Shown in pieces: positions 7,641-16,819 of a stretch of DNA of 64,000 nt. This DNA comes from Sandaracinaceae bacterium (GTDB lineage Bacteria; Myxococcota_A; Polyangia; Polyangiales; Sandaracinaceae). The notes beneath the pieces were generated by a model. That model worked only from the letters and a program-made list of their open reading frames with translations, did not search any database and was not told the origin of the DNA. Position 1 is the first letter of the stretch. Each line of letters opens with the position of its first letter. The DNA is taken from assembly GCA_020633195.1 (NCBI GenBank), contig JACKEC010000020.1, forward strand, positions 280,017 through 344,016, given 5' to 3'. The position numbers were made by a program, and so were the translations under genes.

Positions 7641-8689
7641 CCGTGGCGCGGCTGGCCCGTCGGCGCGGGCGCGCCGCAGTGCGGGCAGGTCAAGAGCTCC
7701 ATCGCGTACGGGCCGCGGCAGTACTCGCAGAAGTAGCGGCCGGCGATCGAGCGCTCGTCGATCTTCTTGAGGTCGGGGTAGTGCTGCTCGAGCTCGGCCG
7801 TGCTCATGCGGTCGTTCTCGGCGGCGGGCGACCAGATCACCTCCATCGCCGCGAGGGTGTGCGGGTTGGCGACCGCGGTCATGTCGTCGAGCAGGCGCTT
7901 GAGGTGGTCGGCGTGGTCGACGGTGTGGATGTCGATGATCTCGCGCTTGGCCGCGACGATGAGGGTGATGACGACGACGCCCTCGCCCTCGTGCTTGTGG
8001 GCCTGCATCTGGGGCGCGTCCCGGCGCGACGTCGAGCCGTCCGCGTTGCGGATCAGCTCCTCGCGGAACTGCGCGCGCGCCGCCGTCCCGAGCTGCCGGA
8101 AGATGCCCTCGGCCGAGGGCGCGCTCATCGGGTGGTAGTTCGCGACGCTGGCGTAGAGCCACGCGATCTCCGCGCGCCGGAGCATCAAGATCGTCTCGCG
8201 TAACAGGTTCGCGAGCCCCGCGGGGGTGTTGGTCTGGCCGCTCGACGCGAGCTGCGTGAGCCGCTCCTGGACCATCTTGCGCGCGCGCCAGTCGATCCCG
8301 AGCCGGATCGCGGAGATGTCCATCTGGTTCCACCCCGCGTTGCGGTTCACGTACCGCTGCCCGCCGCCGCCCCCGCCCTTGTTCTTGTTCGCCTGCTGGA
8401 TCACCCAGAAGACGACGAAGATGAGGACGATGGGGATGCTGCAGACGAGCGGAAGGCCGCCGCCGCCGCCGCCGCCGGAGTAGCCGCCGCCGGAGTAGCT
8501 CCCGCCGTAGCTGCCGCCGCCGTAGCTGCCCCCGCCGCCGCCGTAGCTGCCGCCACCGCCGCCGCCGCCGCCGAAGCTCCCCCCGCCGAAGCTGCCCCCG
8601 GTGGACTGCGCGATGACGGGGAGCGCCGCGGTCGACAGGAAGAGCGCGGCCACGATCGCCAGCACCCACTTGGCCCAGCCGGTTCGCAT
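7637..8689 (-). CDS. DUF1517-type membrane protein with Gly-rich region and zinc ribbon
   Basis: A 350-residue protein. Residues 1-27 form a signal peptide (ending PVIAQ), about 30-75 are a Gly/Ser/Tyr low-complexity run, about 80-100 form one transmembrane helix, and about 115-290 form a cytosolic domain matching DUF1517 (GLANLLRETILMLRRAE, WLYASVANYH, FREELIRNADG). The C-terminus adds a short zinc-ribbon, CEYC...CPHC. DUF1517 proteins occur in chloroplasts, cyanobacteria and various bacteria and their function is unknown. The gene is divergent from serS. Its ATG has no Shine-Dalgarno, but TAGGGT sits 5 bases upstream. Confidence 0.82.
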   Translation of the reverse strand: MRTGWAKWVLAIVAALFLSTAALPVIAQSTGGSFGGGSFGGGGGGGGSYGGGGGSYGGGSYGGSYSGGGYSGGGGGGGLPLVCSIPIVLIFVVFWVIQQANKNKGGGGGGQRYVNRNAGWNQMDISAIRLGIDWRARKMVQERLTQLASSGQTNTPAGLANLLRETILMLRRAEIAWLYASVANYHPMSAPSAEGIFRQLGTAARAQFREELIRNADGSTSRRDAPQMQAHKHEGEGVVVITLIVAAKREIIDIHTVDHADHLKRLLDDMTAVANPHTLAAMEVIWSPAAENDRMSTAELEQHYPDLKKIDERSIAGRYFCEYCRGPYAMELLTCPHCGAPAPTGQPRHG

Positions 8690-8710
8690 GGGGCGACCCT
8701 ATCACCATGC

Positions 8711-8716
8711 TATAGC
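8711..8716 (+). promoter_or_regulatory. -10-like hexamer before serS
   Basis: TATAGC ends 7 bases before the serS ATG and there is no Shine-Dalgarno in between, fitting a leaderless transcript. The 34-base gap to the divergent DUF1517 gene must hold both promoters. Confidence 0.4.
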
Positions 8717-8723
8717 CCCGCCC

Positions 8724-10034
8724 ATGTTGGACCTGAAGACGGTCACCGAGGACCTGGACGGAGTGCGGGCGGCGCTCGGCCGACGCGGCCCGGGGGCGAT
8801 CGCCTCGCTCGATCGCATCGACGCGCTCGCCGCGCAGCGGCGGGATCAGATCGCCCGGAGCGAGGCGCTGCGGGCCGAGCGCAACGACGCCAGCAAGGCG
8901 ATGGCCTCGCTCGACAAGAAGGGCCCGGAGTTCGCCGAGCGCCGCGACGCGCTCAAGCGCCTGGGCAACGAGATCAAGGCGCTCGAGGACTCGCTCGGCC
9001 AGGTCCTCGGCGAGCTCGAGGAGCTCGTCATGGCGCTGCCGAACCTGCCCGACCCGAGCGTCCCGGACGGCGCCGGCGAAGACGACAACGTCGTCCTGCG
9101 GACGTGGGGGGACAAGCCCGCGTTCGACTTCGAGCCGCGCGACCATGTCGACCTCGGCACGGCGCTGGGGATCCTCGACTTCGAGCGCGGCGCGAAGATC
9201 ACCGGATCGCGCTTCACCGTCCTGCGCGGCGCGGGCGCCCGGCTCGAGCGCGCGCTGATGTCGTTCATGCTCGACATGCACACCACCGAGCACGGCTACG
9301 AGGAGATGTGGCCGCCGGCGCTGGTGAACGCGAATTCGCTGCGCGGCACGGGCCAGCTCCCGAAGTTCGAGGACGACCTCTTCCACGTCGGCCGCCAGTA
9401 CGACGAGGCCGACGACTCGGAGCACGTCCGCCTGTACCTGTCGCCGACGGCCGAGGTGCAGATCACGAACTACCACGCCGACGAGATCCTCGAGCCGGGC
9501 TCGCTCCCGCGGCGGTACACGGCCTACACGCCGTGCTTCCGCAGCGAGGCGGGCAACTACGGCAAGGACACCCGCGGGCTGATCCGACAGCACCAGTTCG
9601 ACAAGGTCGAGATGGTCTGTCTGTGCGCGCCCGAGGAGGGCGTCGCGCAGCTCGAGCTGCTCACCGGCCACGCCGAGGCGATCCTCCAGCGGCTCGGCCT
9701 GCACTACCGCGCGGTGCAGCTCTGCACGGCCGATCTCGGCTTCAGCTCGCACAAGACCTACGACCTCGAGGTCTGGCTCCCGGGCCAGGACAAGTACCGC
9801 GAGATCTCGAGCTGCTCGTGGTTCGGCGACTTCCAGGCGCGCCGCGCGCGGCTGCGCTACCGCGCCGAGGTGGGGGCCAAGCCGCGCCTGGTCCACACCC
9901 TCAACGGCTCGGGGCTGGCCATCGGGCGGACGCTCGTCGCGATCCTCGAGCAGTACCAGCAGGCCGACGGGTCGATCCGCGTCCCCGAGGCCCTGCGCCC
10001 GTACGTCGGGGGGCTCGAGCGCGTCACGCCGTGA
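8724..10034 (+). CDS. serS: Seryl-tRNA synthetase
   Basis: A 436-residue class II aminoacyl-tRNA synthetase that charges tRNA-Ser, and tRNA-Sec where present. Residues 1-110 form the N-terminal coiled-coil arm that grips the tRNA long arm, with heptad-like runs such as RDQIARSEALRAERNDASKAM. The catalytic core has motif 2 (PCFRSEAGNYGKDTRGLIRQHQF) and motif 3 (GSGLAIGRTLVAILEQYQ). The length is normal for bacteria. The stop overlaps the GTG of murB. Confidence 0.97.
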   Translation: MLDLKTVTEDLDGVRAALGRRGPGAIASLDRIDALAAQRRDQIARSEALRAERNDASKAMASLDKKGPEFAERRDALKRLGNEIKALEDSLGQVLGELEELVMALPNLPDPSVPDGAGEDDNVVLRTWGDKPAFDFEPRDHVDLGTALGILDFERGAKITGSRFTVLRGAGARLERALMSFMLDMHTTEHGYEEMWPPALVNANSLRGTGQLPKFEDDLFHVGRQYDEADDSEHVRLYLSPTAEVQITNYHADEILEPGSLPRRYTAYTPCFRSEAGNYGKDTRGLIRQHQFDKVEMVCLCAPEEGVAQLELLTGHAEAILQRLGLHYRAVQLCTADLGFSSHKTYDLEVWLPGQDKYREISSCSWFGDFQARRARLRYRAEVGAKPRLVHTLNGSGLAIGRTLVAILEQYQQADGSIRVPEALRPYVGGLERVTP

Positions 10035-11047
10035 GGATCCAGGAGCACGTCCCGCTCGCTCCGCGCACGAGCCTCGAGCTCGGCGGGCCCGCGCGCTTCT
10101 TCGTCGAGGCGACCGACGACACGATGGTCGCCGAGGCCCTGGCCTGGGCGGCCCGCCGAGGCGTCCCCGCGCGGGTCCTCGGCGGCGGCAGCAACCTCGT
10201 CGTCGCCGACGCGGGCTTCGACGGCCTCGTGATCGAGATGGCGCAACGCGACTTGCAGATCGACGGCAACCGTGTGCGCGCCGCGGCGGGGGAGCCGTGG
10301 GACGTGCTCGTCGCGCGCTGCGTCGACGCGGGGCTGGCCGGCCTCGAGTGCCTCAGCGGGATCCCCGGGCGCGTCGGCGCGACCCCGATCCAGAACGTGG
10401 GCGCCTACGGGCAGGAGGTCGCCGAGACGATCCGCGCGGTGCGCGCGCTCGACCGCGCCACCGGGCACGAGCAGCTGCTCACGCCGGCGCAGTGCGCGTT
10501 CGGCTACCGCGACTCGATGTTCAAGCGCGACCCCGACCGCTTCGTGGTGCTCGAGGTCACCTTCGAGCTCGTCGCCGGGGGCGCCCCCGCGCTTCGCTAC
10601 GCGGAGCTCGCGAGAGCCTTCGAGGGCGACGCGAGCCCCTCGCTGAGCGAGGTGCGCGAGAAGGTCATCGCCCTGCGCCGCACCAAGTCGATGGTGATCG
10701 ACGCGAGCGATCCCAACCGGCGCAGCGCGGGCTCGTTCTTCACCAACCCGATCGTCGCCCCCGAGGTCGCCGACGCCGTCGTCGCGGCGAGCGAGGCGCC
10801 GGTGCCGCGCTGGCCCACCGAGGACGGCCGCGTGAAGCTCGCCGCGGGCTGGCTCATCGAGCAGGCGGGCATGTCGAAGGGCACCCGCCGCGGGGCCGTC
10901 GGGATCAGCAGCGCCCACGCCCTGGGCCTCGTGCACCACGGCGGCGGCACCACCGCGCAGCTCCTCGCGCTCGCCGACGAGGTGCGCGACGCGGTCCGGG
11001 CGCGCTTCGGCGTCACGCTCGAGCGCGAGCCCGTGCTCTGGGCGTGA
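10031..11047 (+). CDS. murB: UDP-N-acetylenolpyruvoylglucosamine reductase MurB
   Basis: A 338-residue FAD enzyme that reduces UDP-GlcNAc-enolpyruvate to UDP-MurNAc with NADPH, the second committed step of peptidoglycan precursor synthesis, in the cytoplasm. The FAD/pyrophosphate-binding segment VLGGGSNLVV (about 55-64), the GIPGRVGATPIQNVGAYGQE block and the SAGSFFTNP motif with the catalytic serine are all present. The GTG start overlaps the serS stop (GTGA), giving a translationally coupled pair. It is not beside other mur genes here. Confidence 0.96.
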   Translation: MRIQEHVPLAPRTSLELGGPARFFVEATDDTMVAEALAWAARRGVPARVLGGGSNLVVADAGFDGLVIEMAQRDLQIDGNRVRAAAGEPWDVLVARCVDAGLAGLECLSGIPGRVGATPIQNVGAYGQEVAETIRAVRALDRATGHEQLLTPAQCAFGYRDSMFKRDPDRFVVLEVTFELVAGGAPALRYAELARAFEGDASPSLSEVREKVIALRRTKSMVIDASDPNRRSAGSFFTNPIVAPEVADAVVAASEAPVPRWPTEDGRVKLAAGWLIEQAGMSKGTRRGAVGISSAHALGLVHHGGGTTAQLLALADEVRDAVRARFGVTLEREPVLWA

Positions 11048-11088
11048 AGAACCGCTGAGCCGCTCGGCGGCGCCGACGCGTCATGCCC

Positions 11089-11116
11089 GAGGACCCCCCG
11101 AGCGTGGGGTCTCCTC
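11089..11116 (+). terminator. Possible terminator hairpin after murB
   Basis: GAGG-ACCCC (11089-11097) can pair with GGGGT-(CT)-CCTC (11106-11116) across an 8-base loop with a 2-base bulge. No T-tract follows. It is the only structure seen in the 126-base gap between murB and the next gene. Confidence 0.35.
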
Positions 11117-11173
11117 ACCAACGTCTCACGCGCCGCGGAACTCGCGCGCCGCGGTGGGTACTAAGGAGCGCGG

Positions 11174-13072
11174 ATGTCGATCTCGATCGAGCGCGCGGGG
11201 CTCCTCTGCGCCGTCTTCGCTCTCGGAGGCGTCGGGGTCTGGACCCAGTGCGCGGCCCCCGAGCCCGCGGCCCCCGGCGCGGCGACGGAGCGCGGCTCGC
11301 CCGTGCGCGGGCGAGGTCGGTTCGGAGCGAGCGCGAGCCTCGGACGCCGGGATGGCGGCGCCGAGCCGACCGACGGCGGGCTCGAGCCCGAGCTCGACGA
11401 GCGCGAGACGACCTGCTGGAACGTGCGCGTCGTCGACCTCCAGGGGAGCTCTCACGCGGCGCTCCTGCTGGTCGCCGAGGAGGAGCTCGACGAGGAGCCG
11501 CTCGAGGGGGGCTTCCGCGAGGAGCTCCGAACCGACGACGCCGGCTTCGCCGTCGTCTGCACCCCGTTCTCCACGCAGCTCGGCGTCGACGCGTGGACCG
11601 ACGAGGGGCCGTGGGGCCGGTCGAGCGTGTGGGTCGGCCCGAACCCCGAGGACCAGGATCCGCCGGGGGACGTGCGCGTCGTCGTCTTCGAGCCCGTCGC
11701 GCTCCGCGGTCGCGTGCTCGACACCGACGGCGCCCCGCTCGGAGGCATCCCGATCCACCTCGCGGAGTACGACGGCGGCGACCTGTCGGACGCCCCGAGC
11801 GCGGGCGACTCGAGCCTCGAGATCAGCGGCCGGAGCGACTGGGTCTCGGCGGCCGACGGCACCTTCGAGATCCCGCTCGGGCGGCTCGGGCTGTGGGTGG
11901 TGTGGGCCGAGGACGACGAGCACCCGCCGAGCGCGGCCGGCCCCATCGCGGCGCGCCCCGGGGAGACCTACGACGTCGAGCTGCGGCTCCGGCGAGGCGC
12001 CCACTTCTCGGCCACCGTCGTGCAGGGCGGCGCGCCCGTGCCGGGCGCGTTCGTGCGCATGTCGACCCGCCACGAGTCCAGGGCGGCGCGAACGGACGCC
12101 GACGGACGCTTCGACTTCGCGAGCCTCGTGCCCGAGGACCGGGTGCGCGTGACGATCAGCGCGCCGGGGTACGTGGCGCGGTCGTGGACGGACCTGCCGA
12201 TGGGTGAGCACACCCTCGAGCTCGAGCGCGGGTGCGAGCTCGAGATCGGGATCCAGCTCCCGCCCTTGCTGCAGACCTGCCTCGGGCGCGGACCCGATCG
12301 CCAGACCGACAGTCCCATCGACGTCCAGGTCCGCCAGGCCAACGGCGAGACCGGCGCGATCTGGATCGACGACGATCGGGAGCCCATCGTCCTCCGAGAC
12401 CTCGCGCCCGGGACGGCCGTCGTCACGATCCGGGCCTTCGGCATGTCCGCGTCGGTCGACGCGCCCCTGCGGTCGGACGCGCCCAACCGGGTCACGGTGT
12501 CCCTCCCCCTCGACCCGGTCCAGGGCGTGCTGCGCACCACCGTCGATCGCGCGGGTCTCGGCGACCCGTCCTCGGAGGTCAGCCTCTCGACGCAGGTGCT
12601 CGGCCGCGTGTACGCCACCGAGTACCTGCGAGGCGCCGCGAGAGGGTGCCGGGTCCTCGAGGCGGGCCCCCACCGCGTCGACGCGTGGCTCGACGGTGGC
12701 TTCGGCGACGAGCGGGTGGTCGAGGTCCGCGCGGGGGTGGTGACCGACGAGACGCTGCGGCTCGGCGTCCTGCCGCCTCCCCCGCCCGAGGACGTCGTGC
12801 GGCTCGTGCTGCGGGAGCCTCAGTCGATGTGCAGCCCGCCGATCACCCTCACGTACACGGACCAGACGCTGCTCGTGGGCGGCGTCGAGCCCGGCGACCA
12901 CGGGCTGCTCCCCGGCGACACGCTGGTCGCCGTGGGCGAGGCTCGAGGGGACGACCTCGACGGCATGGACGACGAGCGCTGGGGGCCGCCGGGCACGACC
13001 GTGTGGATCGAGGCGCGCCGACCCGACGGCTCGGTCTGGCGCGGCCGCGTCGCCCGCACGCGCTGCGAGTGA
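11174..13072 (+). CDS. Secreted multi-domain beta-sandwich protein with C-terminal PDZ-like domain
   Basis: A 632-residue protein with a hydrophobic N-terminal signal or anchor (about 8-24), then several roughly 90-residue repeats of the carboxypeptidase-regulatory-like (Ig-type) fold. The repeats are recognisable by recurring phrases such as VLDTDGAPLGGIPIHL, VVQGGAPVPGAFV and DADGRFDFASL. The last 80 residues (TLLVGGVEPGD, GLLPGDTLVAVG, RPDGSVWRGRV) look like a PDZ-type domain. It probably acts in the periplasm or at the cell surface; no catalytic motif is seen. An AAGGAG Shine-Dalgarno sits 5 bases before the ATG. Similar proteins are frequent in Myxococcota and have no assigned role. Confidence 0.75.
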   Translation: MSISIERAGLLCAVFALGGVGVWTQCAAPEPAAPGAATERGSPVRGRGRFGASASLGRRDGGAEPTDGGLEPELDERETTCWNVRVVDLQGSSHAALLLVAEEELDEEPLEGGFREELRTDDAGFAVVCTPFSTQLGVDAWTDEGPWGRSSVWVGPNPEDQDPPGDVRVVVFEPVALRGRVLDTDGAPLGGIPIHLAEYDGGDLSDAPSAGDSSLEISGRSDWVSAADGTFEIPLGRLGLWVVWAEDDEHPPSAAGPIAARPGETYDVELRLRRGAHFSATVVQGGAPVPGAFVRMSTRHESRAARTDADGRFDFASLVPEDRVRVTISAPGYVARSWTDLPMGEHTLELERGCELEIGIQLPPLLQTCLGRGPDRQTDSPIDVQVRQANGETGAIWIDDDREPIVLRDLAPGTAVVTIRAFGMSASVDAPLRSDAPNRVTVSLPLDPVQGVLRTTVDRAGLGDPSSEVSLSTQVLGRVYATEYLRGAARGCRVLEAGPHRVDAWLDGGFGDERVVEVRAGVVTDETLRLGVLPPPPPEDVVRLVLREPQSMCSPPITLTYTDQTLLVGGVEPGDHGLLPGDTLVAVGEARGDDLDGMDDERWGPPGTTVWIEARRPDGSVWRGRVARTRCE

Positions 13073-13143
13073 AAAACGAATATTCTCGATCTCGCCTGTC
13101 GATCGCCGCGTCGCTCGTTCGACCGGTGGGCAAGGAGGACGCG

Positions 13144-13503
13144 ATGCAATACCTGCTCATGATCTACGAGAACGAGAACGTGATGAACGACATGGCCCCC
13201 GAGGCGCGGGGCGCGATGTTCGCCGAGTACAACACCTTCACCCAGGACATCGTGAAGTCGGGCCACTTCAAGGCCGGCGACGCGCTGCAGCCCGTCGCGA
13301 CCGCCACCAGCGTCCGCGTGAAGGACGGCAAGACGATCACCACCGACGGCCCCTTCGCGGAGACCAAGGAGCAGCTCGGCGGCTACTACCTCGTGGAGGC
13401 GGCCGACCTCGACGAGGCGATCGGGATCGCTGCGCGCATCCCCGCCGCGCGCACGGGGACCATCGAGGTGCGCCCCGTGATGGTCTTCGACGGGAGCATG
13501 TAG
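13144..13503 (+). CDS. YCII-related (DGPF) small protein
   Basis: A 119-residue protein of the YCII/DGPF family: MQYLLMIYEN opening, the TTDGPFAETKEQLGGYYLVEA core and the C-terminal GTIEVRPVM. The family has a ferredoxin-like fold and is usually encoded next to ECF sigma factors, as here; the biochemical role is not settled. A strong AAGGAGG Shine-Dalgarno lies 5 bases before the ATG. Only 4 bases separate it from the sigma factor gene, so the two form an operon. Confidence 0.92.
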   Translation: MQYLLMIYENENVMNDMAPEARGAMFAEYNTFTQDIVKSGHFKAGDALQPVATATSVRVKDGKTITTDGPFAETKEQLGGYYLVEAADLDEAIGIAARIPAARTGTIEVRPVMVFDGSM

Positions 13504-13507
13504 GCGC

Positions 13508-14767
13508 TTGCTCGGCGCGGCGCCGAACGACGTCGGCGCGACGCTCGACCGCCTGTTCCGCGAGGAGCACGGTCGGATCCTCGCGCCCCTGATCCGCCTC
13601 CTCGGTGACTTCGAGCGCGCCGAGGAGGTGGTGCAGGACGCGTTCGAAGCGGCGATGCAGCAGTGGCCCGTCGAGGGGATCCCCGAGACGCCCCGCGCGT
13701 GGGTGCTGCGCGCGGCGCGCAACAAGGCGATCGATCGGATCCGCCGCAGCGCGCGCTTCTCGGACAAGCGCAAGGAGCTCGAGGCGGTCGCCGAGGTGGA
13801 GCGGAGCTTCGCGCCGCCCCCGGACGAGCTGCTCACCGAGGGCCTGCGCGACGACATGCTCCGCCTCGTCTTCACGTGCTGCCACCCGGCGATCGCGATC
13901 GAGGCGCAGCTCGCGCTCACCCTGCGGACGATCTGCGGGCTCACGACGGAGGAGATCGCGCGCGCGTTCCTCGTCGACGCCCGGACCATGGCGCAGCGCA
14001 TCGTGCGCGTGCAGAAGAAGATCGCGGCCGCCGGGATCCCCTACCGCGTCCCGGGCGCCGAGGACCTCGACGCGCGCCTCGAGGCGGTGCTCCACGTGCT
14101 CTACCTCGTGTTCAACGAGGGCTACAGCGCCAGCGCGGGCGACGAGCTGGTGCGCCGCTCGCTGTGCGCCGAAGGGATCCGGCTCGCGGAGCTGGTCGTG
14201 GAGCTGCTCCCCGATCACCCCGAGCCGAAGGGCCTGCTCGCGCTGATGCTGCTGTCCGACTCGCGGCGAGACACCCGGGTCGACGCGGACGGAGACCTCG
14301 TCGTGCTCGAAGAGCAGGACCGCGCGCGGTGGGACCGCGCGCAGATCGAGCGCGCGCTCCCCCTCGTCGAGGCGGCGCTGCGCGGTCGGCCCCCGCGCGC
14401 CTACGCGCTACAAGCCGCGGTGGCGGCGCTGCACGCGCAGGCGCCGCGCGCCGAGGAAACGGACTGGCGCCAGATCGCGGCGCTGTATGCCGTGCAGTCG
14501 CGGATCAGCCCCTCGCCGGTCGTGGAGCTGAACCAGGCCGTGGCGATCGCGATGGCCGGCGACGTCGCCCGCGGCCTCCGACAGATCGACGCCCTCGAGG
14601 CGCGGGGCTCGCTCGCCCGCTACCACCTGCTGCCCGCGGCGCGCGCGGACCTGCTGCGCCGGCTCGGCCGTAACGAGGACGCGGCCGCGGCCTACCGGGC
14701 CGCGCTCGAGCTGGTCGGCAACGACGTGGAGCGCCGCTACCTCGAGCGCCGCCTCCGCGAGGTCTAG
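13508..14767 (+). CDS. ECF RNA polymerase sigma factor with long C-terminal extension
   Basis: A 419-residue ECF sigma factor. Region 2 lies at about 15-85 (LFREEHGRILAPLIRLLGDFERAEEVVQDAF, RAWVLRAARNKAIDRIRR, in pieces) and region 4 at about 130-185 (LTTEEIARAFLVDARTMAQRI). After region 4 follow about 230 residues of a helical, TPR-like extension (DUF6596 type), as in sigma factors paired with YCII proteins. These lack a classic anti-sigma factor, and the extension is thought to control activity. It starts at a TTG 4 bases after the YCII stop; no better start gives region 2. Target promoters cannot be read from the sequence. Confidence 0.88.
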   Translation: MLGAAPNDVGATLDRLFREEHGRILAPLIRLLGDFERAEEVVQDAFEAAMQQWPVEGIPETPRAWVLRAARNKAIDRIRRSARFSDKRKELEAVAEVERSFAPPPDELLTEGLRDDMLRLVFTCCHPAIAIEAQLALTLRTICGLTTEEIARAFLVDARTMAQRIVRVQKKIAAAGIPYRVPGAEDLDARLEAVLHVLYLVFNEGYSASAGDELVRRSLCAEGIRLAELVVELLPDHPEPKGLLALMLLSDSRRDTRVDADGDLVVLEEQDRARWDRAQIERALPLVEAALRGRPPRAYALQAAVAALHAQAPRAEETDWRQIAALYAVQSRISPSPVVELNQAVAIAMAGDVARGLRQIDALEARGSLARYHLLPAARADLLRRLGRNEDAAAAYRAALELVGNDVERRYLERRLREV

Positions 14768-14981
14768 CCGGCTGCTGAAAAGCAGCCGGCTTCCGTGCCG
14801 CGCGCGAAGCGCGCATGCCCGTGCCCGTGCCCGTGCCCGGACCGTTCCCGTCAACCGTTCCCGAAGATGGCGCGTGATCTCGGGCACGGGGAACGCTCAC
14901 GGGTCACGGGCGGGCAAGGGCACGGGCACGGGCACGGAGCAGGCTCCGAAACGGTCCCTTCGGGCCCATTTCAGCGGCCTG
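14766..14981. repeat. Intergenic block of hairpins and a 20-bp inverted repeat of GTGCCC units
   Basis: This 216-base gap between the convergent sigma factor and dnaK genes is full of dyad symmetry. An 11-bp stem with a GAAA loop (14766-14776/14781-14791) starts inside the sigma gene's stop codon. A GCGCGC/GCGCGC hairpin follows at 14800-14814. Then four tandem (G/A)TGCCC units at 14815-14838 form the left arm of a perfect 20-bp inverted repeat (14819-14838 with 14918-14937). AGCAGGC near 14938 pairs with GCCTGCT near 14974. No coding signal is seen. The first hairpin is a good terminator candidate; the whole looks like a REP-type element. Confidence 0.75.
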
Positions 14982-16802
14982 CTAGCCCTCTTCTTCGGAG
15001 GAGCCGTACATCGACTCGGCGATCTGGTAGGCGCTGAGCTCGAGCTGCTGGAGCGCCTCTCGGATCGCGATCGCGTCGCCGCCCTCGAGGAGCGACTTCA
15101 GGTTGGCGACGTCCTGCGCGACCGCGCCGAGGATGTCGGCGGAGACGAGCTCGGCGCACTCCTCGACGGCGCGCTCCGAGGTGTACAGCAGCGCCTCGGC
15201 GGAGTTGCGGAGCTCGGCGAGCTCCTTCCGCTTCTCGTCGGCGTCGCGGTACTCGTCGGCGTCCGCGACGAGCTTGTCGACCTGCTCCTGGGTGAGGCCG
15301 CTCGACGCGACGACGCGCACGCGCTGCTCGCGACCGGAGCCGAGGTCCTTGGCGGAGACGTGGACGATGCCGTCCGCGTCGATCTCGAACTTCACCTCGA
15401 TCTCGGGCACGCCGCGCGGCGCGGGCGGGATCGGCGACAGCTCGAACTTGGCCAGGGTCTTGTTGTCCGCCGACATCTCGCGCTCGCCCTGGAGCACGTG
15501 GATCGGGACGAAGGGCTGGTTGTCGACGGAGGTCGTGAAGATCTCGTGCTCGCTGCACGGGATGGTCGTGTTGCGGTGGATCAGCCGGTGGAAGATGCCG
15601 CCGCCGACCTCGACGCCGAGCGACAGGGGCGTCACGTCGAGGAGCAGGACCTCCTCCATCTCGCCCGCGAGCGACGCGGCCTGGATCGCGGCCCCGATCG
15701 CGACGACCTCGTCCGGGTTCACGCCCTTGTGCGGCTGGCGGTCGAAGAACTCGGTGACCTTCTTCTGGACGAGCGGCATGCGCGTCATGCCCCCGACGAG
15801 GATCACGTCGGCGATGTCCGAGGTCGAGACGCCGGCGTCCGCGAGGGCCTTCCGGCACGGCTCGAGCGTCCGCTCGACGAGCTCCGCGACCCGGATCTCG
15901 AGGTCCGAGCGCTTCACCGTCATCACGAGGTGCTTGGGCCCCGTCGCGTCGGCGGCGATGAACGGCAGGTTGATCTCGGTCTCGAGCGCGGTGGAGAGCT
16001 CGTGCTTGGCGCGCTCGGCCTGCTCCTTGAGGCGCTGGAGCGCGACCTTGTCCACGCGCAGGTCCACGCCGGCGTTCTCCGACATGAAGCGCTCGGCCAG
16101 CAGATCCACGACCGCGGCGTCGAAGTCCTCGCCGCCGAGGTGCGTGTCCCCGTTGGTCGCGAGCACCTTGAAGACGCCCTCCTGGATCTCGAGGATCGAG
16201 ATGTCGAAGGTGCCGCCGCCCAGATCGTAGACGGCGACCTTGCCGCCCTTGGTCGTGTCGAGGCCGTAGGCGAGGGCCGCGGCCGTGGGCTCGTTGATGA
16301 TCCGCTTGACCTCGAGGCCCGCGATCTTGCCCGCGTCGCGCGTCGCCTGCCGCTGGGCGTCGTCGAAGTACGCGGGGACGGTGATGACCGCCTCGGTGAC
16401 CGCCTGGCCGAGGTAGGACTCGGCGACGTCCTTCATCGCCTCGAGGATCATCGCGGCGATCTCGGGAGGAGAGAACTCCTCGTCGCCGACGGAGACCCAC
16501 GCGTCCCCGTTCATCGCCTGGACGACCCGGTAGGGCACCGCCGCCGCGTGCCGCTTGCACTCGTCGGACTCGAAGGTGCGCCCCATCATCCGCTTCACGG
16601 CGTAGACGGTGTTCTCGGGGTTGGTCACCGCCTGACGCTTGGCCACGGTCCCCACGCGGCGCTCGCCACCCTTCACGAACGCCACCACGGACGGAGTCGT
16701 TCGCGACCCCTCCGCGTTCGGGATCACCACCGGCTCGCCGTTGTCGAGGAACGCGACACACGAGTTGGTAGTCCCGAGATCGATACCGATGACCTTGCTC
16801 AT
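14982..16802 (-). CDS. dnaK: Chaperone DnaK (Hsp70)
   Basis: A 606-residue Hsp70 ATPase chaperone that binds exposed hydrophobic segments of client proteins. The ATPase domain starts with GIDLGTTNSCVAF and holds DLGGGTFD and the ILVGGMTRMP segment. The substrate-binding domain has LLLDVTPLSLGVE and a lid of normal helices. The C-terminus ends YGSSEEEG without the longer disordered tail of many DnaKs. It is the last gene of hrcA-grpE-dnaK, 17 bases after grpE, and no dnaJ follows; a paralogue elsewhere is likely in such genomes. Confidence 0.95.
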   Translation of the reverse strand: MSKVIGIDLGTTNSCVAFLDNGEPVVIPNAEGSRTTPSVVAFVKGGERRVGTVAKRQAVTNPENTVYAVKRMMGRTFESDECKRHAAAVPYRVVQAMNGDAWVSVGDEEFSPPEIAAMILEAMKDVAESYLGQAVTEAVITVPAYFDDAQRQATRDAGKIAGLEVKRIINEPTAAALAYGLDTTKGGKVAVYDLGGGTFDISILEIQEGVFKVLATNGDTHLGGEDFDAAVVDLLAERFMSENAGVDLRVDKVALQRLKEQAERAKHELSTALETEINLPFIAADATGPKHLVMTVKRSDLEIRVAELVERTLEPCRKALADAGVSTSDIADVILVGGMTRMPLVQKKVTEFFDRQPHKGVNPDEVVAIGAAIQAASLAGEMEEVLLLDVTPLSLGVEVGGGIFHRLIHRNTTIPCSEHEIFTTSVDNQPFVPIHVLQGEREMSADNKTLAKFELSPIPPAPRGVPEIEVKFEIDADGIVHVSAKDLGSGREQRVRVVASSGLTQEQVDKLVADADEYRDADEKRKELAELRNSAEALLYTSERAVEECAELVSADILGAVAQDVANLKSLLEGGDAIAIREALQQLELSAYQIAESMYGSSEEEG

Positions 16803-16819
16803 CTACCCCCCACCGGGCC

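Noticed and set aside
8450..8600. Gly-codon repeat as a mobile or simple-sequence element
   Set aside because: It is an in-frame Gly/Ser/Tyr-rich segment of the DUF1517 protein, as in other members of the family.
6552..9896. A 1114-codon minus-strand frame
   Set aside because: Antisense to the YkgJ and serS genes and out of frame with the DUF1517 gene; composition (Arg, Ala, Val, His) is non-protein-like and no domain is seen.
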